Below, in pieces: positions 19,189-29,274 of a stretch of 36,725 nucleotides of DNA (position 1 is its first letter; every line of letters starts with the position of its first letter). Made by a program: the position numbers and the translations under genes. Origin of the DNA: Verrucomicrobiaceae bacterium (GTDB lineage Bacteria > Verrucomicrobiota > Verrucomicrobiia > Verrucomicrobiales > Akkermansiaceae); NCBI GenBank assembly GCA_009937455.1, contig JAACFN010000003.1, positions 1-36,725 on the forward strand, written 5' to 3'. Under the pieces are notes generated by a model. It did no database searches and had not been told where the DNA came from. It saw nothing but the letters and a program-made list of their open reading frames with translations.

Positions 19189-19475
19189 TCCTTTCCTAAC
19201 ATTTTATCGATCTTCGTCACCAGCTTATGGGGACACCTCCCCCGCTGGTATTTGTTCCACATCACCTCGCGTAGCTTGTGCAGCAGTTCGTCTGGAATAG
19301 GATCATGGTGCTCCCATTCCTCGTCTCCCTTCAATTGAGAATACAATTTCCACTCAGAAGCATGATAGGTAGCACGGTAAAACAATGTAACGTCGTCACC
19401 TTCCTCTCTCCACTGATGTTTCTGCATGGACCTAGCTAAGCCAAATTCTCTCGAAAGAGAATGCGAAACTTCCAT
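19185..19475 (-). CDS. Conserved-looking small hypothetical protein
   Basis: 96-aa ORF with plausible composition (WREEGDDVTLFYRATYHASEWKLYSQLKGDEEWEHHDPIPDELLHKLREVMWNKYQRGRCPHKLV); fills the gap between trmD and the CPBP-like gene. Confidence 0.65.
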   Translation of the reverse strand: MEVSHSLSREFGLARSMQKHQWREEGDDVTLFYRATYHASEWKLYSQLKGDEEWEHHDPIPDELLHKLREVMWNKYQRGRCPHKLVTKIDKMLGKD

Positions 19476-19507
19476 GATTCAAGTCATTGACGTAAGGCAT
19501 TATTTTC

Positions 19508-20545
19508 ATGACAATGCACGCCGTGCTGCGCCTCATCCAAAGTGACTTCAGCAAAGTCATCCTCTTTTGCACCCTTACCATTATAGCCTCGGCCATTGCT
19601 TCGCCTTGGATCTATAACGTAGGGATGCTTCTTGCTGAAGTCGGCAAGTCACGCGCGCTGAACCCCCTGCTCGATTGGTTGGCAAATCGCTGCGCAGATG
19701 CAACCTTTGCATCTTTCTATAACTATACGCTGCTGGGTTGCGCCATCATCTTAGCAGGGCCATTTATCATGTGGTGCAAGCTCTCGAATCAAAGCTCCCT
19801 ACAGCCATCAAAACCATGGCGCATAAGGCTTCCAACATCGGCTAATACCAGACAAAACGGACAGGCATTATGCCGCAACCCAAAGGCCAAACTTCATCTT
19901 GTTGTCGGATTTCTGATTACGGGCAGCCTAGTATCTATTTCAATATACTTGCTCGAGATGATCGCTTGGTTTTCGTTCATTCAGCCAGCGGATTATTGGG
20001 GCGCTATTCGCAGTGGATTGTTATCAGCTATTGTCATTACCCTCGTGAGCGAGTGGCTCTTCCGCGGTATCTTAATGGGTATTTTTATACGTGCCATGCG
20101 CCCAGCCATGGCGATGGTCTTTATTTCCCTCTTTTACGCTATCATCTATTCGCTGTTGCCGACTGGGAACGAAATTATCGCCAACCCAGACAAAGCTGAT
20201 GCTGGATTTAGAATGATCATAACGATCGCCGAGAATCTACTAACTCCCGAAAAGTTCACATTCAGCTTCATGTTACTTTTCAGCCTTGGCCTTGTACTTG
20301 CCTACGCTCGTTATCGCACGGCATCACTCTGGCTACCCATCGGTCTGCATTTTGGCTTCATTTTCCCTTACCAGGCTTTGCAACAACTCACTGAGTCAGG
20401 AACACAACATTCGCCCTTATCGAGACTTCTCATCGGCACTGATGGAAGATCCGGCCTGTTGCCGTTTTGCCTATTGCTCCTCAGCGCACTACTTGTGCAT
20501 ATTTTTATTCAGCTGTCCGAATCAAAACGTATATCTGAGACATAA
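19508..20545 (+). CDS. CPBP (Abi/CAAX protease) family-like membrane protein, divergent
   Basis: Multiple TM segments; LVSEWLFRGILMGIF, MVFISLFYAIIYSL, LVLAYARYRTASLWLPIGLHFGFIF correspond to the CPBP core. Confidence 0.75.
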   Translation: MTMHAVLRLIQSDFSKVILFCTLTIIASAIASPWIYNVGMLLAEVGKSRALNPLLDWLANRCADATFASFYNYTLLGCAIILAGPFIMWCKLSNQSSLQPSKPWRIRLPTSANTRQNGQALCRNPKAKLHLVVGFLITGSLVSISIYLLEMIAWFSFIQPADYWGAIRSGLLSAIVITLVSEWLFRGILMGIFIRAMRPAMAMVFISLFYAIIYSLLPTGNEIIANPDKADAGFRMIITIAENLLTPEKFTFSFMLLFSLGLVLAYARYRTASLWLPIGLHFGFIFPYQALQQLTESGTQHSPLSRLLIGTDGRSGLLPFCLLLLSALLVHIFIQLSESKRISET

Positions 20546-20599
20546 AATCAGAGCCATCAAAAGCGCCTATTTCATAACAGCCCGTCGACACTTGCTTCA

Positions 20600-21322
20600 A
20601 TGCTAAGCCAAACCAGCAGAATCCTCGATTATATTTACCCGGCTCATTGTCACCTTTGCCAATGCCCGCTGACTCATGGCAGACACTTGTGTGAGCCCTG
20701 CTCAGAATCTCTAAAATACACACAAGCTCCATTTTGCAAGATTTGTGGTGAGTGTTACGATGGTGACATCAGCTCTGAGTTTTCCTGTCCTAACTGCAGC
20801 GACCTCAAACTCGACTTTGAATTCGCTCGAGCACCTCTTCACAGTAATGGCCAAAGCAGGACTTTATTGCATGACTATAAATACCGTCGCCAAATCCATC
20901 TTTCTGATACACTCGGAGATCTATTGAGTATAGGTCTGGATGACCCTCGGTTTGCACCATATCTTGATGGTGGCATTCTCGTTTCGGTTCCTCTTCATTG
21001 GGCAAGGCTTAGAAAAAGAAAATTCAATCAAGCTGAAGAAATAACAATCCGCCTCAAGAAAAAAACGGGCCTACCCTACATCAACGCATTAAAGCGTATC
21101 CGTAATACCGCTACTCAAACACGCTTCAGTCGCTCCAAGCGTCTTGAAAACCTGCGTGACGCCTTTGAGCTCAGAGCAAAATATAAAAACCACATTCAAG
21201 GAAAGCGCATCATACTCGTGGATGATATTTTCACCACTGGGTCAACGACCCATGAGTGCTCTAAGGTGCTGCTACATCATGGCGCATCGAGTGTAGCCAT
21301 TCTGACTCTCCTGAGGGGCTAG
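20600..21322 (+). CDS. comF: ComF family protein (zinc finger plus phosphoribosyltransferase)
   Basis: CHLCQCPL...LCEPCSESL...CKICGECY...CPNC; LLHDYKYR; RKRKFNQAEEI; ILVDDIFTTGSTTHECSKVL. Confidence 0.92.
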   Translation: MLSQTSRILDYIYPAHCHLCQCPLTHGRHLCEPCSESLKYTQAPFCKICGECYDGDISSEFSCPNCSDLKLDFEFARAPLHSNGQSRTLLHDYKYRRQIHLSDTLGDLLSIGLDDPRFAPYLDGGILVSVPLHWARLRKRKFNQAEEITIRLKKKTGLPYINALKRIRNTATQTRFSRSKRLENLRDAFELRAKYKNHIQGKRIILVDDIFTTGSTTHECSKVLLHHGASSVAILTLLRG

Positions 21323-21386
21323 CCTCGGCAGAAAACGGTGACGGCATAAGGAGAACCGCCGTTCCCTCTCAGCGATAGGTAAAAGC

Positions 21387-22079
21387 CTACTCCGAACTAC
21401 CAAGCCACTTCTCTTTCTTGAGCGCATCCTTGGCGGCTCTGGACTCTGCATCTTTTTTGCTTTTGCCCATACCTTTGCCCAAAAGAATCCCCTGCCACTC
21501 GACCGATATTTTGAATATTTTTGAGTGATCCGGCCCTGCTTCTTCAAGAACTTGGTAGCAAGGGCTCTCCGGTGCCAGCGCCTGTAGCTTTTCTTGCAGC
21601 TTGCCTTTCGGGTTTCTTTCATCAGGCGACTCAGCAACCTGCTCAATCCATTCTTTACAAACCCTCTCAATGGCAGCCTTCGCGGCATCGAGACCACCAT
21701 CGAGGTAGACCGCTCCCATCAGTGACTCAAAAGCATCAGCTAGTGTAGAAGGTCTATTGCGCCCTCCCGACGCTTCCTCCCCTTTTCCCATCATCACCGA
21801 TTCTCCAAGCTCCATGGCGTTGGCAAATTTAGACAGGGCGCTCCTAGATACCAGGCGCGCGCGCAACTTCGTTAATTGTCCCTCAGGAAACGTTGGAAAC
21901 ATTTGGTAGAGCCGCTCTGTGATCACGAGCTCAATGACTGCATCACCAAGAAATTCCATTCTCTGGTTGTGCGGACAAGATTCATTACTTTCAAACGTCT
22001 TACTCGGGTGAGTCAGCGCCTCCTTCAGAAGAGACGCGTCTCTAAATTTGTAACCAATGACTTCTTCAAGCTTAGACAT
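21387..22079 (-). CDS. rnc: Ribonuclease III
   Basis: RMEFLGDAVIELVITERLY, LADAFESLMGAVYLDGG, dsRBD GKLQEKLQAL...SVEWQGILLGKGMGKSKKDAESRAAKDAL. Confidence 0.96.
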   Translation of the reverse strand: MSKLEEVIGYKFRDASLLKEALTHPSKTFESNESCPHNQRMEFLGDAVIELVITERLYQMFPTFPEGQLTKLRARLVSRSALSKFANAMELGESVMMGKGEEASGGRNRPSTLADAFESLMGAVYLDGGLDAAKAAIERVCKEWIEQVAESPDERNPKGKLQEKLQALAPESPCYQVLEEAGPDHSKIFKISVEWQGILLGKGMGKSKKDAESRAAKDALKKEKWLGSSE

Positions 22080-22230
22080 ATAATAAAACTTAATACGTTT
22101 TCAACACACCGTGTAACATGAGGTGATCTATGAATAAAAAGGCATGAAGTAAAAGAATGAAAGCATTTCAAGCGAAAGTATTTCAAACTATACGAGGAAC
22201 CAACCAATCAATCTTTTTTTAGTTGGTGAG

Positions 22231-22306
22231 TGGGGTGACTGACGGGATTCGAACCCGCGACAACCGGAATCACAATCCGGGGCTCTACCCCTGAGCTACA
22301 GTCACC
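22231..22306 (-). tRNA. tRNA-His (anticodon GTG), with G-1 and encoded CCA
   Basis: Minus strand GGTGACTGTAGCTCAGGGGTAGAGCCCCGGATTGTGATTCCGGTTGTCGCGGGTTCGAATCCCGTCAGTCACCCCA; anticodon loop TTGTGAT, G-1:C73. Confidence 0.95.
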
Positions 22307-22534
22307 ATTACTCCCACTACGAATAGAGTCGCGGCGCGGAGATAAGGCATTCACCCCACCTTGCAAAGCCAAAAATTGACCATCAGGGTAAAAAACCTCT
22401 CACATGGAGTTCTCTATACCCTCAGTCATCATAGCGCATTATTTGTGCTTGGTGCTTTATTCAGTAAATAATAGCACTAATCAGCTATCTTCCGGCTCGA
22501 CACAGCCCCACAATCATTCCAATCTCCGCCCGTC

Positions 22535-23719
22535 ATGCCTCATTCTGTCGAAGAATCCCTGAATATCCTGACCGCTGGAACAGCCAAAGTCATCAGCGAA
22601 AAAGAACTCAAGGAGAAGCTTGAACTCGGACGACCTCTTCGCATCAAGCTCGGTGTAGACCCTACCGCACCAGACATTCATCTTGGGCACACGGTTGCCA
22701 TTGAAAAACTGCGGCAGTTTCAAGAACTGGGACATCAGGCAGTGCTTCTTATTGGTGACTTTACAGCCACTGTCGGAGATCCTACCGGACGATCCGCTGC
22801 ACGCCCCCCGCTAACCCGCGATGAGGTGCTTGCCAATGCTGAAACCTATACCACTCAGGCATTCAAGATCCTCGACCCCAACAAAACCGAGGTTGTCTTT
22901 AACGGTGAGTGGTTCCGCTCCATGACTTACGAGCAAGTGCTCAAACTCAATAGCCGCGTTACCATGCAGCAAATGTTGCAACGTGAAGATTTCAAATCCC
23001 GTATCGACAAAGGCCAAGAGGTCCGCCTTCACGAAGTCCAATACCCGATTATGCAAGGTTGGGATTCTGTAGAGCTCAAAGCGGATGTCGAGATCGGTGG
23101 CACAGATCAACTTTTCAACATTCTCGTTGGTCGTGATTTTCAGAAAGAAGAGGGGCAACCGCAGCAGGTTGTTATCCTCATGCCTCTGCTCGAAGGACTA
23201 GACGGAGTCAAAAAAATGTCCAAGTCTGCTCATAACTATGTCGGTGTGAGCGATGAAGCCAACGAGATGTTTGGCAAGATCATGAGTATTTCCGATGACC
23301 TCATGGATCGCTACTATTCACTACTGCTGGGCGCAGATCGCGACGCTTCGTTGCATCCGATGGAGGCTAAAAAGCAGCTCGCGGCCGACATCACTACCCG
23401 CTACCACAGTGAACAGGATGCTGCAGATGCACGCAACACCTGGGAGGCTCGCTTTTCAAATCGAGACACTGCTGCTGGAGCCGTGGAGATAGAGCTGGCA
23501 GCATTGCCTGCAGACCTTAACATTCTTACCCTTGTCAGCTTCACCTTCTCCGAGGCTTTTGATATGAAAAAATCAAATGGTGAACTTCGTAAACAATTCA
23601 TTACCACGGGCGCAGTCCAGCTCAATGGAACAAAACTCAGTGACCCCATGGCGGAGATAGCACCAGCGTCGGGAGACATTCTCCGACTGAGCAAAAAACA
23701 ATCTGTCAAATTCATCTAA
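22535..23719 (+). CDS. tyrS: Tyrosyl-tRNA synthetase
   Basis: GVDPTAPDIHLGHTVAIEKLRQFQELGHQAVLLIGDFTATVGDPTGRS, GGTDQLFNILVGRD, KKMSKSAHNYVG, C-terminal S4-like domain. Confidence 0.96.
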   Translation: MPHSVEESLNILTAGTAKVISEKELKEKLELGRPLRIKLGVDPTAPDIHLGHTVAIEKLRQFQELGHQAVLLIGDFTATVGDPTGRSAARPPLTRDEVLANAETYTTQAFKILDPNKTEVVFNGEWFRSMTYEQVLKLNSRVTMQQMLQREDFKSRIDKGQEVRLHEVQYPIMQGWDSVELKADVEIGGTDQLFNILVGRDFQKEEGQPQQVVILMPLLEGLDGVKKMSKSAHNYVGVSDEANEMFGKIMSISDDLMDRYYSLLLGADRDASLHPMEAKKQLAADITTRYHSEQDAADARNTWEARFSNRDTAAGAVEIELAALPADLNILTLVSFTFSEAFDMKKSNGELRKQFITTGAVQLNGTKLSDPMAEIAPASGDILRLSKKQSVKFI

Positions 23720-23742
23720 TTCATCATTTATCCATTCCCATC

Positions 23743-24243
23743 ATGCAAGCATACGAACTTTTCCAAGCCGTCAAACCATCCATCGTCTCCGACATGCTCA
23801 TGTGGATGCGTGAAACGGACCGCAATCTCTATAAAACAGCGCTAGGCGGTCTGGCATCGAACAGAAAGCTACGTTTGCCCTTCCTGCAGAAAAAGCCAGT
23901 TACTGAGCAGATCGCGTGGGTTCATAAAAATCTACAAAGCAAAACAAGCAATATGATTGCTGAACACTTGTTGCAAGTTTACTTCATGCAAGGTCAGGAG
24001 GCATTGCTGGTTACCTTCTGTGACGCACTCGACATCCCCCACAATGGCAAGGGCCAAGTCGAGGGAGATATCCCAGAAACTCTTGATAATGATAAGCTTA
24101 AGGTTGCAATTGATGCTCTACTTGAAGGTAATGACCCAGCTTTGGTCACCCTCTATCTGCGCACATTCAATCTTCAGACACCTGAGGGCTGGTCCGCCAT
24201 GACTGATGCTCTAGACAGCGATGAGCGCTTAAAGCTATCCTGA
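23743..24243 (+). CDS. Hypothetical protein (helical)
   Basis: 166-aa ORF immediately after tyrS, normal composition: MQAYELFQAVKPSIVSDMLMWMRETDRNLYKTALGGLASNRKLRLPFLQKK... Confidence 0.75.
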   Translation: MQAYELFQAVKPSIVSDMLMWMRETDRNLYKTALGGLASNRKLRLPFLQKKPVTEQIAWVHKNLQSKTSNMIAEHLLQVYFMQGQEALLVTFCDALDIPHNGKGQVEGDIPETLDNDKLKVAIDALLEGNDPALVTLYLRTFNLQTPEGWSAMTDALDSDERLKLS

Positions 24244-24489
24244 AGCCCCATTGCATCTGCTGGCCAAACAAGCGAGTGCATCAACAAGCCTCTGTTTTTC
24301 AACGATTTCGAGTTCTTACCACTTGACCTATAAGGGCTCAGAATCAATAGTCACGCAGTCTGAGAAAACTGTGACAAAAAATACTACTTCTGAAAAATTC
24401 AGACCAGTATCACAGCCTTTCAGAATTTGCCCTCAATGCTTCTTCCGCAAGCAATCCAATTTCCCTCGATCCTATTTATTCCGCTCTAA

Positions 24490-25572
<1,083 letters not shown>

Positions 25573-25621
25573 TTGATCCAGTTCCATGCCAGCCATCAAG
25601 GCTGCGAGCTGACCGGATATC

Positions 25622-26476
25622 ATGAAGCCACAAAACCTCATAGCGCTGTTACTATTTATCGTGGGTGCCGTTTGGGCTCTCACACGTAGTGAGCGCTCTG
25701 TGCGTAACATTCAAAGCACTTATTACAGGGCAATCAGCCCATTTCTCAAAGGCGGGGCTGCCATCGAGACCAAGGCTTCCGAATTCATCCAAGAAGTTGA
25801 GCACTCAAAAGCGTTAGAAATGAAATACAAGCTAGCCAAAGAGGAGCTTGATCAGAAACGGATGGAAGTAGCTCACTTAAGAAAACTAGAAGCGGAAAAC
25901 ACCCACCTCAATCAAGCACTGAAGTTCCAAGAGAACATTCCCTTTCATGTGCTTGCAGCAAAAATCATTCGTCGCCAACCATCAACATGGTGGCACACCG
26001 TCACCATTGATCGTGGCGACAAACACGGCGTCGGCGTCCAACTTCCCGTGCTCTCACCAGAGGGCCTTGTTGGTAAAATCGATGCACCATCAAAAGATAC
26101 ATCCACCGTTATCTTGCTTACCGACGAAAAATGCCAAGTGTCGGCAAAGGTCGAAGGAACACCTGAAGCAGGAATCATCAGCGGGCTTCGAGACACAGCT
26201 GAAGAGTCCCCCTCTCTGCTGCTGCGTTTCTTAAGTAAAGATGCCAACCTTAAACCCGGCATGCTGGTCTTCACGACTGGGCGGGGTGGCCTCTTTCCTC
26301 CAGACATTCTCCTTGGAACGATCAAGACGTTCGCCCCAGGACCCTTGTACGGAGAAGCACTCGTTGAGCCAGCGGTGGATTTCACAACACTACAAACCGT
26401 GTTTGTTAAAATCCCAAAACCTCTAAGCTCCGCCCGGGAGATTGGAGCAGCAACCGCCAACTCGACCAAAAAGTGA
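25622..26476 (+). CDS. mreC: Rod shape-determining protein MreC
   Basis: N-terminal TM, coiled coil, AAKIIRRQPSTWWHTVTIDRGDKHGVGVQLPVLSPEGLVGKI; directly downstream of mreB. Confidence 0.93.
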   Translation: MKPQNLIALLLFIVGAVWALTRSERSVRNIQSTYYRAISPFLKGGAAIETKASEFIQEVEHSKALEMKYKLAKEELDQKRMEVAHLRKLEAENTHLNQALKFQENIPFHVLAAKIIRRQPSTWWHTVTIDRGDKHGVGVQLPVLSPEGLVGKIDAPSKDTSTVILLTDEKCQVSAKVEGTPEAGIISGLRDTAEESPSLLLRFLSKDANLKPGMLVFTTGRGGLFPPDILLGTIKTFAPGPLYGEALVEPAVDFTTLQTVFVKIPKPLSSAREIGAATANSTKK

Positions 26477-27060
26477 GTAAATACCGTTTTAGTATTATGC
26501 TGCTCATCCTTGCGGCGTGCATGGTTCAGCAATTTTTACCGGCTATTGGTGGCCTCTTTGGTGCCCGCATACTCATTCTGCCACTCGTCTTTTTGTGCTG
26601 CTCTGTCTGTGTGAGCTTTTCCTCAATGCTGGTGCTCGCTTTCATTTGCGGATTCTTATGGGATGCGCAACATACGCTAGGAGCCCAAGGTGGAGACCCG
26701 AATATTTATACGGACCCCGTTGAATCCCTTCGATTTGGGTATAGTATCATACTCTATGCAATGATGGGACTTCTGATGCAATTCATCCAACCTCTTTTCC
26801 GTAAAGCGAAGTGGCACATCTCCTCTATTCTGGCCGGCATTGCTATTTTCTCATATCTGTTTACCGAATATCTTCTACTCAACTTTGTACGAGGAGATTT
26901 TACTTTCCCCCCAAGGGTTCTTTACCGGATTTATCTCACCAGCGCGCTTACGATGCTTTTTTCACCTCTCATTTTCTGGATTATCCACCATCTTGCCTCC
27001 AGCTGCCGTCATAATATTCGCTACGAGGGGCTTAGACAAAAACACCGATATATCGACTGA
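26473..27060 (+). CDS. mreD: MreD-like membrane protein (GTG start overlapping the mreC stop)
   Basis: Five to six hydrophobic segments, position between mreC and PBP2, 4-nt overlap with mreC. Confidence 0.75.
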   Translation: MSKYRFSIMLLILAACMVQQFLPAIGGLFGARILILPLVFLCCSVCVSFSSMLVLAFICGFLWDAQHTLGAQGGDPNIYTDPVESLRFGYSIILYAMMGLLMQFIQPLFRKAKWHISSILAGIAIFSYLFTEYLLLNFVRGDFTFPPRVLYRIYLTSALTMLFSPLIFWIIHHLASSCRHNIRYEGLRQKHRYID

Positions 27061-27077
27061 TTTTTCAATCACTTACC

Positions 27078-29204
27078 ATGGTAGAACCTCGTTACAGCTT
27101 TAGACTATACCTCCTCACTGCCCTCATCCTGGTGGGGTTTGGGGCTCTATTGTCGCGGCTTTACCAATACCAAATCAAAGAACGCCCCCGTTTCCTCAAA
27201 CAAGTACCATCCAACTACGCCGTCACCATTCGTGAACCTGGAATACGTGGGGATATCACCGACCGTAACGGCGTTGTTCTTGTTCAAAACCAACGCAATT
27301 ATCAAGTTATCTTCAACCTTGAAGAAATACGTAACGACTACAAACGCTACTTGCTCCAAACCCGAGGTAAAGATGACCCATCGGTGCAGAACTTCAGAAA
27401 GATCAAAACCCACGAAATCGTCAATGAATGGGTACGGCCCAAGCTTGCTCTGCACAAGCTTGACAAAAAATACCGTGCCAGTGCACTCGATACTCATTAC
27501 ATCACTCATGGTGGATTAGTTCCTTTCACCTTCCGTGATGATTTGACCTATGATCAATTTGCCAATTTTGCAGAACATAACCTCGAGCTGCCGGGTGTCA
27601 GCGTTCAGGTAAGCCCGCGCCGTGAATATCTCTATGGATCGCTAGCATCCCACATCCTTGGTTACGTAAAACAATGGGGAAAAGGTGACATATCCTCAGA
27701 GGACAAACAGAAGTTCAATCATTATACAGGAGAGAGTAAGGGCATCGCCGGCATTGAAGCCACAATGAACGGATACTTAACCGGTGAAGAAGGCATCAAA
27801 ACCCTTCTTAAAAATGATAAAGGTGCGGTTTTGCAAATGGTCGATTACATCAAGCCTGACGTTGGCTCTCGTGTGGAACTCACCATTGACTCACGTGTGC
27901 AGTGCTTGGTCGAAAACACCCTAAGACGTGTTGGCCGAGCTGCGGCGGTAGTGATGGACCCGAACACTGGAGAAATCCTCGCGATGGCTTCCGTTCCCGA
28001 TTTTACGCCAAGCCATTTTGTTCCCAGCATTGATCCCGATGCATGGAAAAACTACAACACCAACCAAGCCAACCCACTGGCCAACAAGGCCATTAATAAC
28101 TTCACCCCAGGCTCCACCTTCAAACTCCCCACAGCGATTGCTGCTGCAATACATGGGCATGCCTATGACACAGAGTATTGCCCAGGTTATATCACCTACG
28201 GAGATATTAAAATCCACTGCTGGAAGCGTCTGGGGCATGGCCAACTCAACCTTGAAGGGTCTATTCAGAGATCGTGTAATTGCTACTTCATGCGGGTTGC
28301 TAATGAGATCGGTAGCGCCAAGATGCTCGATACGTTTCAACTTTTGGGGCTGGGCTCAAAAACAGGATTGGAACTCCCCTCCGAATCAGCTGGGTTCATA
28401 CCTGGCAGCCGTTACTGGCGCCAAGAATTACGCCCAGGAGCAAAGGTAACAGCCTCGATCACAGGCATGATGTCGATTGGCCAATCCGACAGTGCTGCAT
28501 CACCATTACAACTTGCTGCCCTTGTTTCCGCCATCGCCAACAATGGCCGTTATTATAAACCACGCATCATCAAACGGGTCGTGCACCCCCACCAGGGCAC
28601 CCTCTTACACAATCGACCAGTTCTTAAAACAAACCTCCTAAATCAAGGTCTTAAAGAAAAAGACCTTGAACGTATCCGCCAAGGAATGTGGCTCGCTGCT
28701 AATGAGCTTGGTGGCACGGCCCGCAGTGCAGCGGTTAAAGACCGTGATGTTTGCGCCAAGACAGGAACTGCGCAGACCGTCGATAAAGGCGTCAAATCCC
28801 ATGATGCATGGACTGTGGCCTTCGCCCCACACGAACAGCCTAAATATGTTGTGGTTGTCGCTGTTAAACGTGGTAGTAGTGGCGGCGCAGTGGCAGGACC
28901 ACTCGTCCACCTCATTATGCGCGGGCTCTTTGCTAAGGATGAAGGGCTTGAATTGCCTCTCACTGAAATGAAAGAGCATGCTGGAGACTTCATCGTCCGG
29001 GAGAAAATCGAACTACCGGATGAAGGCGATCTACTAGCCATTGCGTATGACGAAAGTGGCGAGACCGGCGATGAAATATCAGATATTCCAATCGCTAGAG
29101 CTTACACTGTTCCAGAAAACCCTCGTTTCGTTGAGCCGTCCATCAGGCAAGGAGCTGATGCAGAAGGCTCCATCGCCCCCAAAGCCATCGTCATCGAAGA
29201 ATAA
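27078..29204 (+). CDS. mrdA: Penicillin-binding protein 2 (class B transpeptidase) with acidic C-terminal extension
   Basis: REPGIRGDITDRNGVVLVQN, FTPGSTFKLPTAIAA (SxxK), RSCNCYF (SxN), AKTGTAQTVDKG (KTG). Confidence 0.94.
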   Translation: MVEPRYSFRLYLLTALILVGFGALLSRLYQYQIKERPRFLKQVPSNYAVTIREPGIRGDITDRNGVVLVQNQRNYQVIFNLEEIRNDYKRYLLQTRGKDDPSVQNFRKIKTHEIVNEWVRPKLALHKLDKKYRASALDTHYITHGGLVPFTFRDDLTYDQFANFAEHNLELPGVSVQVSPRREYLYGSLASHILGYVKQWGKGDISSEDKQKFNHYTGESKGIAGIEATMNGYLTGEEGIKTLLKNDKGAVLQMVDYIKPDVGSRVELTIDSRVQCLVENTLRRVGRAAAVVMDPNTGEILAMASVPDFTPSHFVPSIDPDAWKNYNTNQANPLANKAINNFTPGSTFKLPTAIAAAIHGHAYDTEYCPGYITYGDIKIHCWKRLGHGQLNLEGSIQRSCNCYFMRVANEIGSAKMLDTFQLLGLGSKTGLELPSESAGFIPGSRYWRQELRPGAKVTASITGMMSIGQSDSAASPLQLAALVSAIANNGRYYKPRIIKRVVHPHQGTLLHNRPVLKTNLLNQGLKEKDLERIRQGMWLAANELGGTARSAAVKDRDVCAKTGTAQTVDKGVKSHDAWTVAFAPHEQPKYVVVVAVKRGSSGGAVAGPLVHLIMRGLFAKDEGLELPLTEMKEHAGDFIVREKIELPDEGDLLAIAYDESGETGDEISDIPIARAYTVPENPRFVEPSIRQGADAEGSIAPKAIVIEE

Positions 29205-29274
29205 ACAACCTTAGTATTTACCACTACACACAGAAAATCTCAAAACACTCATTAACCATTACCCAAATATTATT

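Noticed and set aside
21322-21386. Possible terminator between comF and rnc (AACGGTGACGG...CCGCCGTT)
   Set aside because: Stem is interrupted and no T-tract follows on either strand.
21272-21700. 142-aa minus ORF overlapping rnc
   Set aside because: Alternate frame of the rnc gene; Arg-rich artefact.
22190-22230. Possible tRNA-His terminator (CCAACC...GGTTGG with T-run)
   Set aside because: The T-run lies in the loop rather than after the stem in the needed orientation.
25945-26532. 195-aa minus-strand ORF
   Set aside because: Antisense to mreC/mreD; no recognisable motif, typical shadow ORF.
28018-28449. 143-aa plus ORF
   Set aside because: Overlapping alternate frame within mrdA.
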